A stretch of DNA of 64,000 nucleotides, from the NCBI GenBank assembly GCA_038502055.1, contig JAXRKN010000019.1, positions 434,001-498,000 of the forward strand. Reading direction: 5' to 3'. Source of the stretch: Tanytarsus gracilentus. Its lineage: Eukaryota > Arthropoda > Insecta > Diptera > Chironomidae. Position numbers and translations under genes: made by a program. This document shows positions 46,761 through 57,273 of the stretch, piece after piece; the first letter of the stretch is position 1, and each line of letters opens with the position of its first letter. The notes under the pieces were generated by a model. The model was not told the DNA's origin. It worked only from the letters and a program-made list of their open reading frames with translations, and did no database searches.

Positions 46761-48233
46761 TTATTCTTCACAAATAAAATTGCTTTCACAACTCATTGAT
46801 GATGGATCAAAGAATTTTGAATAATCACAATTTAATTCTTCTCCATAAGTTAATCCATTGAGTTCATAACACTTAACATAAAGACTACAACCTTGATCAT
46901 CTTTTGGGTGTGGAAAATCTCCAATTGGCATTTTCAGGCACCAATCATTAAAATTAATTGTGACTATAGCAGTTTCAATTTTAGGGAGAATGCACTCTTC
47001 AACAACTGTTCCAATCATATTTTCATTTGAATTGAAGCAATAAACTAATCGTGTGCAGGTTAAATTAAAGGTAACGTTATAGAAACCAATTTTTTGTGTT
47101 GCACAAAATTGATTTGCATCGAAAGACGGCTCTGCAGTTGTTGTTGTTGTTGTTGTAGTGGTTGTAGTTGTTGAAGTTGTTGAAGGAGTTGTTGTTGTTG
47201 TAGTTGTAGTTAATGCCTCCGAAATACATGGACTTGAATCACCAATGACAATTCCAACAGGAATTCCATTATTTGTATAGCAATAAATTAATATTTTGCA
47301 AGTGGCATTGTATGCAGTTTCATAATAACCTTTAGGCAGAGTTAGGCAAAATTTAATAGCATCAAATGGAGCTGTTGTTGTAGTTGAAGTGCTAGTAGTT
47401 GTTGGTGTTGACGTAGTTGTGGGTGTAGAAGTTGTTGTTGATGTGCTAGTAGTTGTTGTTGATGTGCTAGTAGTTGTTGTTGATGTGCTGGTTGTTGGAA
47501 GTGAAGTTGTTGATGTTGTTGTTGTTAAAACAGCAGGGACGCAAGTGAATCCAGTAACACACATAGCAATTGCTGGATTAAATAAGGTTGAACCAGCACA
47601 TTTATAAAGAGCTTGATTCATAACACCATTATAAAGGTAGCATTTAATGTATTGAGTACAGTTCGTAGATCCTGGATATGGATAAAGTCCTGCTGGTTTA
47701 TTTACGCAAAATGAAGTTGGGCTTAATGTTGTTGACGTAGTTGTTGGAGTTGACGTAGTTGTTGGTGTTGACGTAGTTGTTGGAGTTGACGTAGTTGTTG
47801 GAGTTGACGTAGTTGTTGGAGTTGACGTAGTTGTTGATGTTGACGTAGTTGTTGCTGTTGACGTAGTTGTTGTTGGTGTTGACGTAGTTGTTGTTGGTGT
47901 TGACGTAGTTGTTGTTGGTGTTGACGTAGTTGTTGTTGGTGTTGACGTAGTTGTTGTTGTTGGAGCTAAAGTTGTTGTTACTATGACATCAGGAATGCAA
48001 ACATATCCAGTAACGCACATTGCAGTTGTTGGATTAAATAAAGTAGTGCCAGCACATTTGTAAAGAGCTCCCGTCATGACACCATTAAGTAAATAACATT
48101 TTATGTATTGAGTGCAATTTATTGTTCCTGGATAGGCATATAGTCGAGCAGATTTAGAGCCACAAAATGATATTGGATCGACATTTTGAGACACAACACA
48201 AGTCATAAAAATTAAAACCAGAAAAGTCTTCAT
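46761..48233 (-). CDS. Mucin-like multi-domain chitin-binding protein
   Basis: Single exon, 490 aa. Signal peptide MKTFLVLIFMTCVVSQ. Five CBM14-like modules: residues about 24-79 and 172-231 are near copies with six cysteines each (YPGxxNCTQYIKCYL, NGVM, LYKCAG, LFNP, AMCVTG); two central ones are shorter and have lost cysteines; the last (about 430-488, WCLKMPIGDFPHPK... CSLYVKCYELNG ... CESNFIC) is complete. They are joined by long Thr/Ser/Pro linkers made of TTTTSTP-type repeats, surely O-glycosylated. Typical of peritrophic-matrix mucins. The linker DNA is a tandem repeat (47379-47520 and 47725-47960), so repeat number will vary between individuals. The antisense frame over the linker is an artefact. 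Confidence 0.9.
   Translation of the reverse strand: MKTFLVLIFMTCVVSQNVDPISFCGSKSARLYAYPGTINCTQYIKCYLLNGVMTGALYKCAGTTLFNPTTAMCVTGYVCIPDVIVTTTLAPTTTTTSTPTTTTSTPTTTTSTPTTTTSTPTTTTSTATTTSTSTTTSTPTTTSTPTTTSTPTTTSTPTTTSTPTTTSTTLSPTSFCVNKPAGLYPYPGSTNCTQYIKCYLYNGVMNQALYKCAGSTLFNPAIAMCVTGFTCVPAVLTTTTSTTSLPTTSTSTTTTSTSTTTTSTSTTTSTPTTTSTPTTTSTSTTTTAPFDAIKFCLTLPKGYYETAYNATCKILIYCYTNNGIPVGIVIGDSSPCISEALTTTTTTTTPSTTSTTTTTTTTTTTTAEPSFDANQFCATQKIGFYNVTFNLTCTRLVYCFNSNENMIGTVVEECILPKIETAIVTINFNDWCLKMPIGDFPHPKDDQGCSLYVKCYELNGLTYGEELNCDYSKFFDPSSMSCESNFICEE
47725..47965 (-). repeat. Coding minisatellite (Thr-rich linker)
   Basis: Repeats of GTTGACGTAGTTGTTG(GA/GT) in units of 15-24 bp, all keeping the frame of the mucin linker (minus strand, ACAACTACGTCAAC). 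Array length is expected to be polymorphic. Confidence 0.85.
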
Positions 48234-48496
48234 TTCTTCACAAATTACTGAAATTAACTGAAAAATAAACGTTTAATCATCTTAAAGAAACGCGCAAAAA
48301 TCACAAGGTGAAAGAGATAAAAATGTTGAAAAGTTATAAAACATTGTGACATTGTCATGTTCCATTCTGTTTGAATAAGAAAGAAAAATTTGAGCTAGAG
48401 ATAATAAAAATGAAGATTTATTCTTGGAATTTTGCGTCTTTAAAAATATTTTAATATCTTCAAGGTTTTGTCAAGAACTTTTAATAAAAATTAAGT

Positions 48497-49453
48497 TCAA
48501 ACTTTGATGACATTAAAATAGTCGAACTCAGGTCCATGATTGTAGACGTCACAATGATGATAATTCGATTCTCCCAGCTTGATTTTACTCATGATAAATT
48601 GTCGATATGCTTCACATACGAAACCAATGTTAATTTTTTTATCTTCTTGAATTGGTGAACAAGTTTGATGGTAAAGATCGCATTGAAGCTCCCAATCGAC
48701 TTTTGCGAGGTCAGTCGAGATGCCGACTAAAAAATATAAAATTAATTGATTTTCGTGCAAAATTAAAATTAAAATTTCACCAATATATGTGTCACACTTT
48801 AAATAGCATGGAAACTCAAAAGCACTCTTCTTTGCAACACTTCTGTATCCATCACAAAAAGGTGATTTTTTCGCGTCACCCTTCGAATTTTGTTTTAAAT
48901 TCTTAGGCTTGTGTCTATCTCTTGTTGGAACCTCGCAAATAAATTCCTTCTGTTTCTCTAAAACCTTAAAATCTTGAAAGATTTTCTTGAAGAGATGAGC
49001 GGCAAAATCTTGACACTCAGGAATTTGATACTCGTTGAGTGTACACTTGACAGATTTAGTCATGTCTGTGAAAAAAAAATAACTGAATTAGGGAGTGAAA
49101 CAGTGAAGGTCAAATTGATGAAAAAAATTCACGAGATTTCATGAGTGAAACTATTTTTTTCTAATAAAGTTGATAAATAACTTTCACATTACCGCATTGA
49201 ACATTGCATGTTGCCCTGTATGGCTTTGGCTCTGACAACTCTTGATTGTAATTGTTGCAGATGTCTTTCTTCTGTGGTTCAGAGTGTGTTAGTAGTGATG
49301 CGATTGGTTTGACACTGTCGCTCGAGATGCTTCCATCTTTTGCTGTAAAATAATAAAAATAATACTTTTTAAATAAATAAAATTTATTCTTTTTCCTAAT
49401 TTACCAAAAGTTAAAGCTGTCGTAGTTAAAACCACAAAAAATAATTTCAACAT
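48497..49453 (-). CDS. Secreted Cys-rich protein of unknown function
   Basis: Four exons on the minus strand: 49405-49453, 49193-49342, 48781-49065, 48497-48726; 237 aa. Signal peptide MLKLFFVVLTTTALTFA. Three segments share the pattern C-x2-Y ... C-x3-C: ICNNYNQ...CNVQC, FCDGYRS...CYLKC and VCEAYRQ...HHC. Between them lie charged spacers. No known family was recognised; the spacing is not that of Kazal, TIL or odorant-binding domains. Possibly a haemolymph or salivary protein. All phases agree, so the model is solid even though the function is not. Confidence 0.82.
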
Positions 49454-50329
49454 TTTTAAACGATTTTTCTACTCGCTGAAAATTTTATATTTTTAATACA
49501 AAATATTCACTTTATCACTTTGACAACCTGTGAGACACTGATCTCCGTCAATTTGCTAATAAAATATATCGTTTGCGATAATCTCGTCACATAAACAAGT
49601 TTTTACACTTCTCTTTTCCTCTCTCAGCATCTCTTTAGCTCATTCGCTTATTAAAAATCATGCGAGAGCTTTTTGTGATACTTGATTTTATAAGATTCGA
49701 CGATGATGAGCGCACATGTGCTATAATCAGAGAGGTAATTTATAACGTCATAAGTTTTTTCCGAGAATTTATTAAAATAAATTTTTTTCACAATTTTTAA
49801 TGATTCCGGTCGCAAGATCGCAGTGCCTTACTCATCGCAACATACAACATACATGATTCCGAGAAAAAAAAAACTTATAGATTTTTGAGAATTTTCTGAC
49901 TCATACTAGAAAAGTTTTCAAACGGTAATTCCAAGGGATCACAACTCCCATATAAATCCATATAAATTTGTAGGAAACCATATAAAAATTTAAAATTTTT
50001 ATAATTATTATATTAATTATTTTTAACTAATTAATTAATTTACACAATTAATTCAAGGGTTCAAATAATTTTTATAAATTTCATATGGTGCCATTCATAA
50101 AAATCTTTTGCTTTTATCTAAACTTTTATTATTCTCACGTCTATTTGCTTTTACTGAATCGTAATTTTTCTTAAAAATGATTATAAGATAATTTTTATCA
50201 TAATTTACACAATTAATTCAAGGGCAATTTTTGGAGGGTGTCTTGATATTAAAATAAAAAGATTTGTGGAAAAATTTGTTCAGTTGGTCTCTAGTCATCA
50301 AACAGTTGAGAGTTGAAGGAAAAATCATA
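49454..50329. other. Intergenic, no gene seen
   Basis: AT-rich spacer. A TCAGTT initiator-like site at 50279-50284 may be the start site of the LRR gene at 50330, with AAAATAAAA about 27 bp upstream as a weak TATA. Nothing else is recognised. Confidence 0.35.
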
Positions 50330-51572
50330 ATGGCGAATTTTGGGTGAGTTGTAACTAAATTAAGTAACTAATTAACTAATGATTTATTAATTAAATAATT
50401 CAAATTTAACTAATTAAATGATTCATTTTACAAATAATTAGGGATTAATTTAATTAACTAATTGAATTAAAATAATTTATTTAAAATTTGTTTAAAATAA
50501 ATTAAAATAACTAATTTAAGTACAAATTAATTAATTTTATTTAATTTTTCTATAGATTTTTCACTTTTGTTCTTTTTGCAATTTCTCTAAATTTTGCTGT
50601 GTGCAAGAAAAACACCACAGAAGTTTCAATCGATTGCACTTACTCAGAAATTTATCATCTCGAGTATGAGTTTATTTTTACATGTAGCTTAAAAAGTGAT
50701 CCCGATATTACTCAACCCAATGTTACTATCACCTACGCAAATGAATGTAAGAAAGGCAAAACTGAGGATGATGTTGAAATTTTTTATGCATCCGCAAAGG
50801 TCATTCGTTACATTCCAAGAGGACTTCAAGAAGTTTTTGTAAATTTATTTGGATTGAGATTCGACAACACTCAACTGAAATATGTGACTAAGGATGACTT
50901 TAAACAATTTCCAAAATTAAAAATGTTCATCAGCTACTTGAATCACATTGAGTTTCTCGAAAAAGATCTTTTCATTAATAACAAAGAATTGGAATTTGTT
51001 AACTTCCGTTTGAATAGAATTCGCTACATTGATCCGAATGTTTTTGATCATCTTACAAAAAATTTGGAACATTTATGGTTAGACGGAACAGCAATTGCGT
51101 GTGGATTTAGAGGTGCTGCATCAAATAGTGCTGCTAAGAAACAAATTGAATTATTGAAGAGAGAAAACAATGCGTGTGGAAATTTAGATAATGCACCGCC
51201 ATTTTATATTGTGAGTATTTCCCCTGGTATTTCGATTAAGGGGAGGGAAACTCGCCGTTTAAAATTTTAAAATTTCTACCTGATTTTAAATTAAATTTAT
51301 TTTTATTTTTATAAATTTTAATTTAAATTTTTAATATTTTTCAAAAGATCTGGCTTAAAATGCAAGAAGAAAAGAGTGAAGAATGTGAAGGAGGAAGTGA
51401 ATCCGAGTGTGACACTAAACTTGCCGAAAAAGAAACAGAATGTGACGAGAGAATTGATGAAGCGGCAAATGAATGTGTTAAAATGGTGCAATGCTGTCAA
51501 GTTCCAACTGATGTCACCTGTCCAAATATTAACAGACTTCCAAGCGCTTATTTGAAAAAAGTTTATCCCTAA
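50330..51572 (+). CDS. Secreted LRR protein 1 (single-module member)
   Basis: Three exons: 50330-50343, 50556-51210, 51348-51572; 297 aa. Signal peptide MANFGFFTFVLFAISLNFAV. N-terminal cap with Cys (IDCTY, FTCSL), then four or five leucine-rich repeats (LFGLRFDNTQLKYV, KLKMFISYLNHIEFLEKDLF, ELEFVNFRLNRIRYIDPNVF, LEHLWLDGTAI) and a C-cap Cys pair. The last exon gives an acidic, Cys-containing helical tail (SEECEGGSES...CDTKLAEKETECDERIDEA) and ends with CCQVP. It matches only the N-terminal module of the five neighbouring minus-strand paralogues and lacks their second LRR module. Extracellular; partner unknown. Confidence 0.85.
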
Positions 51573-51770
51573 AGTTTTGATTACAACAATAATAAATTTT
51601 TTGAAGAACACTAAAAATAAAATGTGAAGTTAAAATTTAAAAAAAAATTAACTGAAATAAATAAATTTTGTTCCTTAAGTTTTACAAGAGGTGGGATACT
51701 TTGAAATCCAAATTAAAAACTTTAATTTATTGCATATCCTATGGCACTGGATTTCTAACTATATGTTGAC

Positions 51771-51843
51771 TATACCCTGTTTTTTGGTTATAAGGTGGCA
51801 CCTTAGTAAGCAGTAGCACCTAATAACCAAAAAACAGGGTATA
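51771..51843. repeat. Near-perfect inverted repeat (hairpin / miniature palindromic element)
   Basis: The left arm TATACCCTGTTTTTTGGTTA is exactly complementary to the right arm ending at 51843, and pairing continues for about six more bases with one or two mismatches around a loop of about 16 nt. Both ends carry TA, as in tiny Tc1/mariner-type MITEs. The foldback would also suit a small-RNA hairpin. It lies between the plus-strand and minus-strand LRR genes. Confidence 0.7.
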
Positions 51844-51952
51844 TAAAAAATCTTGCAATATCTAAATTATTCTAAATTCCTCTTGAAACTTTTAATGTTA
51901 AAAATTTAAAAAAATATAATTAAAATTTAAATTTTTCTTATTATTTTTTATT

Positions 51953-53503
51953 TCAACAATTTGTTAAAATTACATTGAAAAAATCTTTTGTGAATGACTT
52001 ATTAACGTCTCGATCAAAGCAGTAATTACATCCGTTCCCACTAAAATCAATAATTTTAGCCTTGTTGAGTCTCCAAATGAAAATGATGTCGATTTTGCTC
52101 AAATTATTATTTTTGGCATAAAAATTCGCGATTTTATTTCCAGATGATATCAAGTCGGATTTCAATTGCAAAATTTTATTCTCACTCACATCTAAAAATT
52201 CCAATGATGTCAATTTTTCAAAAGCTTTTGATGGAAATGCGGAAATTTTGTTGTCTTTTAAATCCAAATTAGTTAATTTCGTTAAAACATCAAAAGTTCC
52301 ACTTTCAATCGACGAAATTTCATTTTTAGTTAAAATCATCTTTTTTAAATTTTCCAAAGTTTGAAAATCATTTTTCTTAATATTTTGCAGTTTTGAAGAT
52401 TCAACAATAAAAGTTTGAATATTTTTGAATGTTTTTCCAACTTCGAGAGGTAACAGTGCAGTTGACTGAGATTTTACGAGAAAAACTTTCACGTCAGAAT
52501 TTGAATTTGAGCTTAAATGATTTCCAGTCCACGTAATTTTTTGATCGAATGACGATTTGATGACAATTTTAGCGGAGCATGCGTAACCATCTGAATTTTC
52601 CATAAACATGCAAGTTGAGTTTGTCGTGCACTTTTCAGCCAAGTCCTGCCACTGATTACTTTCATTAATTGCTGATGATAATTCAGATTTTAAGCTCAAA
52701 ATTTCAATTTCAAATTTTTCACTTTCTTTCTCACAACTCGACAAATTTTCAACAAGTTTTTCCAAAGTTGAATTTAAAGTTGAAATTTGTCTTTTTAAAT
52801 CACTGATATCACTGGATGGACTTAAAATCGATTCAATAAATCTCTCATGAACATTTTCATCGTTACTGCATCCACTGTTGTCGAGTTCACTAACTACAGT
52901 TTCAACATTTTGTCGATCGAGTCCATCGAGTTGAGCATCAAGAACGTCACAAATATTTTCACTTAATTGAAGAATTTTGAGGTTAGAAAGTGCTCGATTT
53001 AATTCATTTTTAAAAACTTCCGAATCGATAAAGAAAATTTTATTTTTCCTCAAATCAATTAATTCGATTTTTGTCAATTCAATGAATAAATTTTTTCCAA
53101 TATATTGCAAGTTAGAGTTTGTGATTTGAAGAGCTTTAAGATCTGTGAACTCATCGAGTGTAATTTTGCTGACGTGTCTCAGAGGTGTCGAGTCAATTTT
53201 TAATGCTGCGAGAGACTTAAAAATTACTTTGAGACCTTTTGGTATGAAAAATAGATCATTATTAAAGAAAGAAATTGCAGTGACATCAGTGTTGGCTTTA
53301 TTTAAGCTGTGATTTCCCGTCGAACTTGTGATGATGATTTTTCGGTCGTCTGGAAGATCTTTTTTAACATTGCAAGTGTATTCAAGTGATTTGAGAGTTT
53401 CGAAATTTGTTTGTATTGAAAATTCACAAGAAATTTCAGAATTTAAAGCAAAAATTTTACTCAAAGCTGATAAAAAGATGAAAAAATTAATTAAAACCTT
53501 CAT
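51953..53503 (-). CDS. Secreted LRR protein 2 (two LRR modules)
   Basis: Single exon, 516 aa from the ATG at 53503, which begins signal peptide MKVLINFFIFLSALSKIFA. The frame is open to 53563, but an initiator TCAGTT (A at 53545) with GATAAAA upstream places the start of transcription inside that extension. Module 1 (about 25-200): Cys cap (ISCEF, YTCNV), LRRs (LAALKIDSTPLRHV, LIDLRKNKIFFIDSEVF). Linker (about 205-300): acidic coiled coil (ISTLNSTLEKLVENL, KFEIEILSLKSEL). Module 2 (about 300-516): CSAKIVIKS, LLPLEVGKTF, then regular LRRs (NLDLKDNKISAFPSKAF, FLDVSENKILQL) and a C-cap with CNYC and a final Cys. Module 2 is the best conserved part of the family. Extracellular. Confidence 0.87.
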   Translation of the reverse strand: MKVLINFFIFLSALSKIFALNSEISCEFSIQTNFETLKSLEYTCNVKKDLPDDRKIIITSSTGNHSLNKANTDVTAISFFNNDLFFIPKGLKVIFKSLAALKIDSTPLRHVSKITLDEFTDLKALQITNSNLQYIGKNLFIELTKIELIDLRKNKIFFIDSEVFKNELNRALSNLKILQLSENICDVLDAQLDGLDRQNVETVVSELDNSGCSNDENVHERFIESILSPSSDISDLKRQISTLNSTLEKLVENLSSCEKESEKFEIEILSLKSELSSAINESNQWQDLAEKCTTNSTCMFMENSDGYACSAKIVIKSSFDQKITWTGNHLSSNSNSDVKVFLVKSQSTALLPLEVGKTFKNIQTFIVESSKLQNIKKNDFQTLENLKKMILTKNEISSIESGTFDVLTKLTNLDLKDNKISAFPSKAFEKLTSLEFLDVSENKILQLKSDLISSGNKIANFYAKNNNLSKIDIIFIWRLNKAKIIDFSGNGCNYCFDRDVNKSFTKDFFNVILTNC

Positions 53504-53884
53504 CGTTGTTTGAAAACTTTTACAACGCAGTGAAGATACTGAACTGAAAATTTTCTTCATCATCCAGTGAGATTTTTATCTCGTTTTTGAGTAAATATCA
53601 CGTGAGTAAGATTTATAATCAATTCTTTTTACTAATTCATTTATTTTTTTAGTGAAAGAATATAATTTTGGAATATTTTTTCTTTTGGAAATTTTGATCA
53701 TAAAAGACAAAACAAAAATTTACACGCAATTGTTTGTGAATTAAAAATTAAATTTTTGTCTATTACGGTTGATACTTCAAAAAAGAATAAATGTTTCAAA
53801 ACCCACTCGTGGGTGTTGCCGCGTAACCCACTTGTAACAGATCAGTATTAGAAATGTAACATGGGGAAGTCCTATGAAGAAGGT

Positions 53885-53995
53885 CCCCATTTTCCACTTT
53901 GTTCCATTTTCCATCATGTTCCATTTTCCACAGTGTTCCACTTTCCACTGTGTTTCATTTTCCACAGTGTTCCACTCTCCACTGTGTTTCATTTT
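53885..53995 (+). repeat. 17-bp minisatellite array
   Basis: Six to seven tandem copies of a unit like TTCCACTGTGTTTCATT / TTCCACAGTGTTCCACT, slightly diverged. The same unit, more degenerate and in reverse, fills copy 3 at 35.84-35.95 kb. Confidence 0.8.
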
Positions 53996-54005
53996 CAGAT
54001 CCATG

Positions 54006-54302
54006 TAGAGGTTTCGAAAATCCCGGGATTTAAAATTTCGGGATCCCGGGACTGAAAGACCTGTAAAGGGGATCCGGGATGAAAAGGTTTTAAAAGGAAA
54101 TATCTTCCTTCAATTTTCAGCACTTCATTTTAATTCTTTTCCTTTATTTTTATTTTGTTGCTTTATTAATTTCCCTTTTAAATCAATTTAAAATTGATTT
54201 TTTATCCCGGTCCGAGAACCGGGTCTCGGATTGCTGTCCGGGATTCCCGTTTGGTTTGGTTTCCCGGGATTTCGGGATCCCGGGATCCCGCCGAAACCTC
54301 TA
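54006..54302. mobile_element. hAT-like non-autonomous element (MITE)
   Basis: Terminal inverted repeats TAGAGGTTTCG / CGAAACCTCTA are flanked by a perfect 8-bp target duplication GATCCATG (53998-54005 and 54303-54310), the hallmark of hAT transposons. Subterminal regions are rich in CCCGGGAT repeats in both orientations, as in many hAT MITEs. There is no coding capacity. Removing it restores the host repeat sequence seen in copies 1 and 3 (CCATGTCAATCGATT). Confidence 0.85.
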
Positions 54303-54815
54303 GATCCATGTCAATCGATTCCTGGTCCAATTACGAGTTCAACGATACCCATGAAGCAATATAAGAGAAACATTTGTATGAAAAATGGACATTATGGCCG
54401 TCTGAGGCACGACCTATGGTCATGACTCAAAAAATTCCTAAAATGGGCTAATATAGACCATAAGAGCTATCATCTGGCGAAAACCCGAAGTCTCTAGCTG
54501 GTCCAGGGCGCGAGATCTCGATGATACAGACGGACGGACAGACGGACGGAAATACGAGCATATAAGCGTTACAACACATTGTGTGGGTTACGCTAAAAAA
54601 ATATCTTTAAAAAACTTGATAAAAACAAAATGCGGAAGATGTAAATTTTAAAGATAATATAAGGCAAATATTAAGTTAAAAAAACAAAATTGTTCAAACA
54701 TTATAAAAGTTCACCAGAATGTTTTATTTTTAATTGTTACTGACAGCATTGTTAAGTGTTATTGTTCTATTGTTAATAAAAATACCTAGTGAATCATCCA
54801 GTGCTGACAAATATT

Positions 54816-56751
54816 TTAAGCACATTTTCCAACAATTTCATTAAAGAACATCTTAAATGATGGCTGCAATGTTACATTAAACTTTAAGTTGCAACTCGTT
54901 CCTGATAAATCGATAAGTTCAGCTTTGCTCAATCTCCAAACTAATAAAATATCCACACTTATCAATCGAGTGTTTAAGTCGGCATAAAAATATTTAATAC
55001 CATTTGTGGATGCAATCATGTCGTATTTAAATTGCGTCAATTTATTATCACCCAAATCAAGATGAGTGAGTGATGTCAGCTTCTCAAAAGCTTTCACGGG
55101 AAAAGTTGCAATTTTATTTCCTCGCAAATTTAAATTTGTTAATTTCGTCAAAACATCAAAAGTTCCACTTTCAATTGATGAAATTTCATTTTCAATTATT
55201 GAAAGTTTTGTCAACTTTTCCAAAGTCACAAAATTATTTTTCTTCAATTTTTGAACTTCTGAAGATTCAACAATAAAAGTTTCAAGATTTTCAAAAGCTT
55301 TTCCAACTTCCAACGGTAAAAGTTGAGTCGATTGAGATTTTATGATAAGTTTTTTCACATCCACATTTGTATTCACATCGACATGCTTACCAACCCATAA
55401 AATTTTCTGTTCAGTCAAAGTTGCAGTTGATTTAATTACAATCTTACTAGCAACACATTCGTAAACATTATCAGAAATTTTAAATCTGCAAGTAAAGTTT
55501 GATGGCGTCAAATCTTCAATTTCCTTATAAAGTTCTTCAACTTCTTCTTTTAAGTCATCTCTCTGAGCCACACAAACCTCTGTGAAATTTAAATATTTAT
55601 TTTTTTCAATAATCAAAAGTTGAAGTTGAGTTTCACATTCATTGTCTGGTGGTATGATGGTTGAAAGATCAGTTGAGGTTGAGATTGTGGTTTGGTCTGA
55701 TGGGAGTGAACTTGTAGTATCAGGTGTAGTTGAAGTGGTTGAACAATCACAAATTAAATTTGATGTCGTGCTTTCAGAATTTTCTGAGGTTGTCGGAGTT
55801 GTTTCTGGTTTTGAAGATTCAGTTGTTGTTTGAGGTTCAGCAGTGGTTTTTATAGTTACTGGGTTTTCACAGAAATTAAGATCAGCTTGGCAAATTTTTA
55901 AATTATTCATATTTCTTTCCGCATTATTTTTCTCTTCAATATATTTCAAATAAACCTCATTGAAAGTGTTTTGAAGATTCGATGGAGAAAAACATACATC
56001 AGTCGCAATTTGTAGTCCGGTAAGGAAAGTGAGAATATTGTTGATTAAGTTTTTTTCATAAAAATATCCAGAGTTACAAGGAATGTCTAAAAGATTTAAG
56101 ATTTTTAAGCTTGATGGTCCATTGAATGATGTCTTGGAAAAATAAATTATTTGATTGTCAGAAAAATCAACATAATTCAAGTTTGATAAATCTTTCAACA
56201 AATCTTCCTCTAAAACTTTCAAGTCAGTTTGTGTCACAGTCAAATATTTTAAATTGCTTTCAAATGGTTTTAAATTTGAATTTTGTAGAATGCCCAAATT
56301 TGTTTCTTTAATATAAATTCCTTCAAGTGACGGAAAAAATTCTTTAAGATTTGTCGGAAAAATCGCAAATGGAGTTGCATTAACGATCAAAACTTTCACA
56401 TCAATATTTTGTAAGATTCCTTCATGCGTTCCGACGACTTTTGTGATTGTGACTTGTAAGTTTATTTCCGTAATTAAGGTGCAAGTGTAAGCTTGTCCAC
56501 TAATTACATTATAATCAGTTCCGATAAACGGCAAATCGATGGTCTCAAAATTGCACTCAATTTCAATTGTTGAAGCTAAGCCAAATGATAAAATAATAGC
56601 AATCCAAAACGAAAATCTAAATTTAATTTTTAGAAAATAAATTAATGTTAATCAATTAACAAAAAAAATATTGAAAATGCTTTTAAAAAATTAATTACTT
56701 TTTAAAAAACATTAGTTAAATTATTAAATAAATTAATTCAAACCTCAACAT
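54816..56751 (-). CDS. Secreted LRR protein 3 (two LRR modules, Thr/Ser-rich linker)
   Basis: Two exons, 56744-56751 (ATG TTG AG) and 54816-56616; 602 aa, the largest of the array. Signal peptide MLRFSFWIAIILSFGLAS. Module 1: Cys cap (IECNF, YTCTL), LRRs (LEGIYIKETNLGIL, YVDFSDNQIIYFSKTSF). The linker holds a coiled stretch with Cys (NLKICQADLNFC), a Thr/Ser-rich mucin-like segment (about 240-300) and a second acidic helix (LKEEVEELYKEIEDL). Module 2: CVASKIVIKS, LLPLEVGKAF, LRRs (NLNLRGNKIATFPVKAF, HLDLGDNKLTQF), C-cap CNLKF and a final Cys. TATA/Inr promoter present (see entry). Confidence 0.88.
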
Positions 56752-56799
56752 TTTAACTTCTCTCATTTTTAACGAATTTAGTTTTCACAACAGTTTTTT

Positions 56800-56837
56800 C
56801 AACTGACTTGTGAATGTCTCAACTATATTGTTTTATA
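56800..56837 (-). promoter_or_regulatory. TATA/Inr promoter of LRR gene 3
   Basis: Minus strand: TATAAAA at 56837-56831, then TCAGTT with A at 56804, spacing 33 bp; the 5' UTR would be about 53 nt. Confidence 0.7.
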
Positions 56838-57273
56838 CCCATATCCTACAAAAAATTTAAATTGTAATAAATCATTTTTTATCTCACAGCTACAAATTTT
56901 TCTGTTTAGTGAATGTAATAAAATTGTCTAAAAATTAACCTTGCTTTTTGTGAGCAAATACAATTTTATTATTAAGCAGAAAATGAAATGAAATCATTTT
57001 TCTTTACTTTATTTTTTAATTGCATTAAAGTTCTCATCGTGTCGGCCAAAAGAAGACGCGTTCATGAGAATATATGCCAAATGCATGCAAAACATGCTAC
57101 ATACACCACATGCATTATTTTCACGTCTTTCATTAAACTTTTCAATCTCAATTTTTTTCTCCTTAAAAATTTAAATTTAAATTTACAAATATATTAAAAC
57201 ATTTATTTGAAGTAAAAAGTTTTCTTACACTTTATTTTTCTTTAAATTTTATTATTCGGAATAAGTTCACTTT

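Larger units (their letters stand above)
53791..54596 (+). mobile_element. Repeat family A, copy 2, with 17-bp minisatellite and a nested hAT-like element
   Basis: The ends match copy 1 (TGTTTCAAAACCCACTCGTGG at left; CTCTAGCTGGTCCAGGGCGC, the GACGGACGGACAGACGG run and GTGTGGGTTACGC at right). The left GCGTAACCCAC recurs inverted at the right end. The internal array (53885-53995) is built on TCCATTTTCCACAGTGT, unrelated to the 19-bp unit of copy 1. A separate element (54006-54302) is inserted inside. Confidence 0.72.

Noticed and set aside
47389..47607. Antisense Val/Asp-rich frame
   Set aside because: Shadow of the Thr-rich mucin linker on the other strand.
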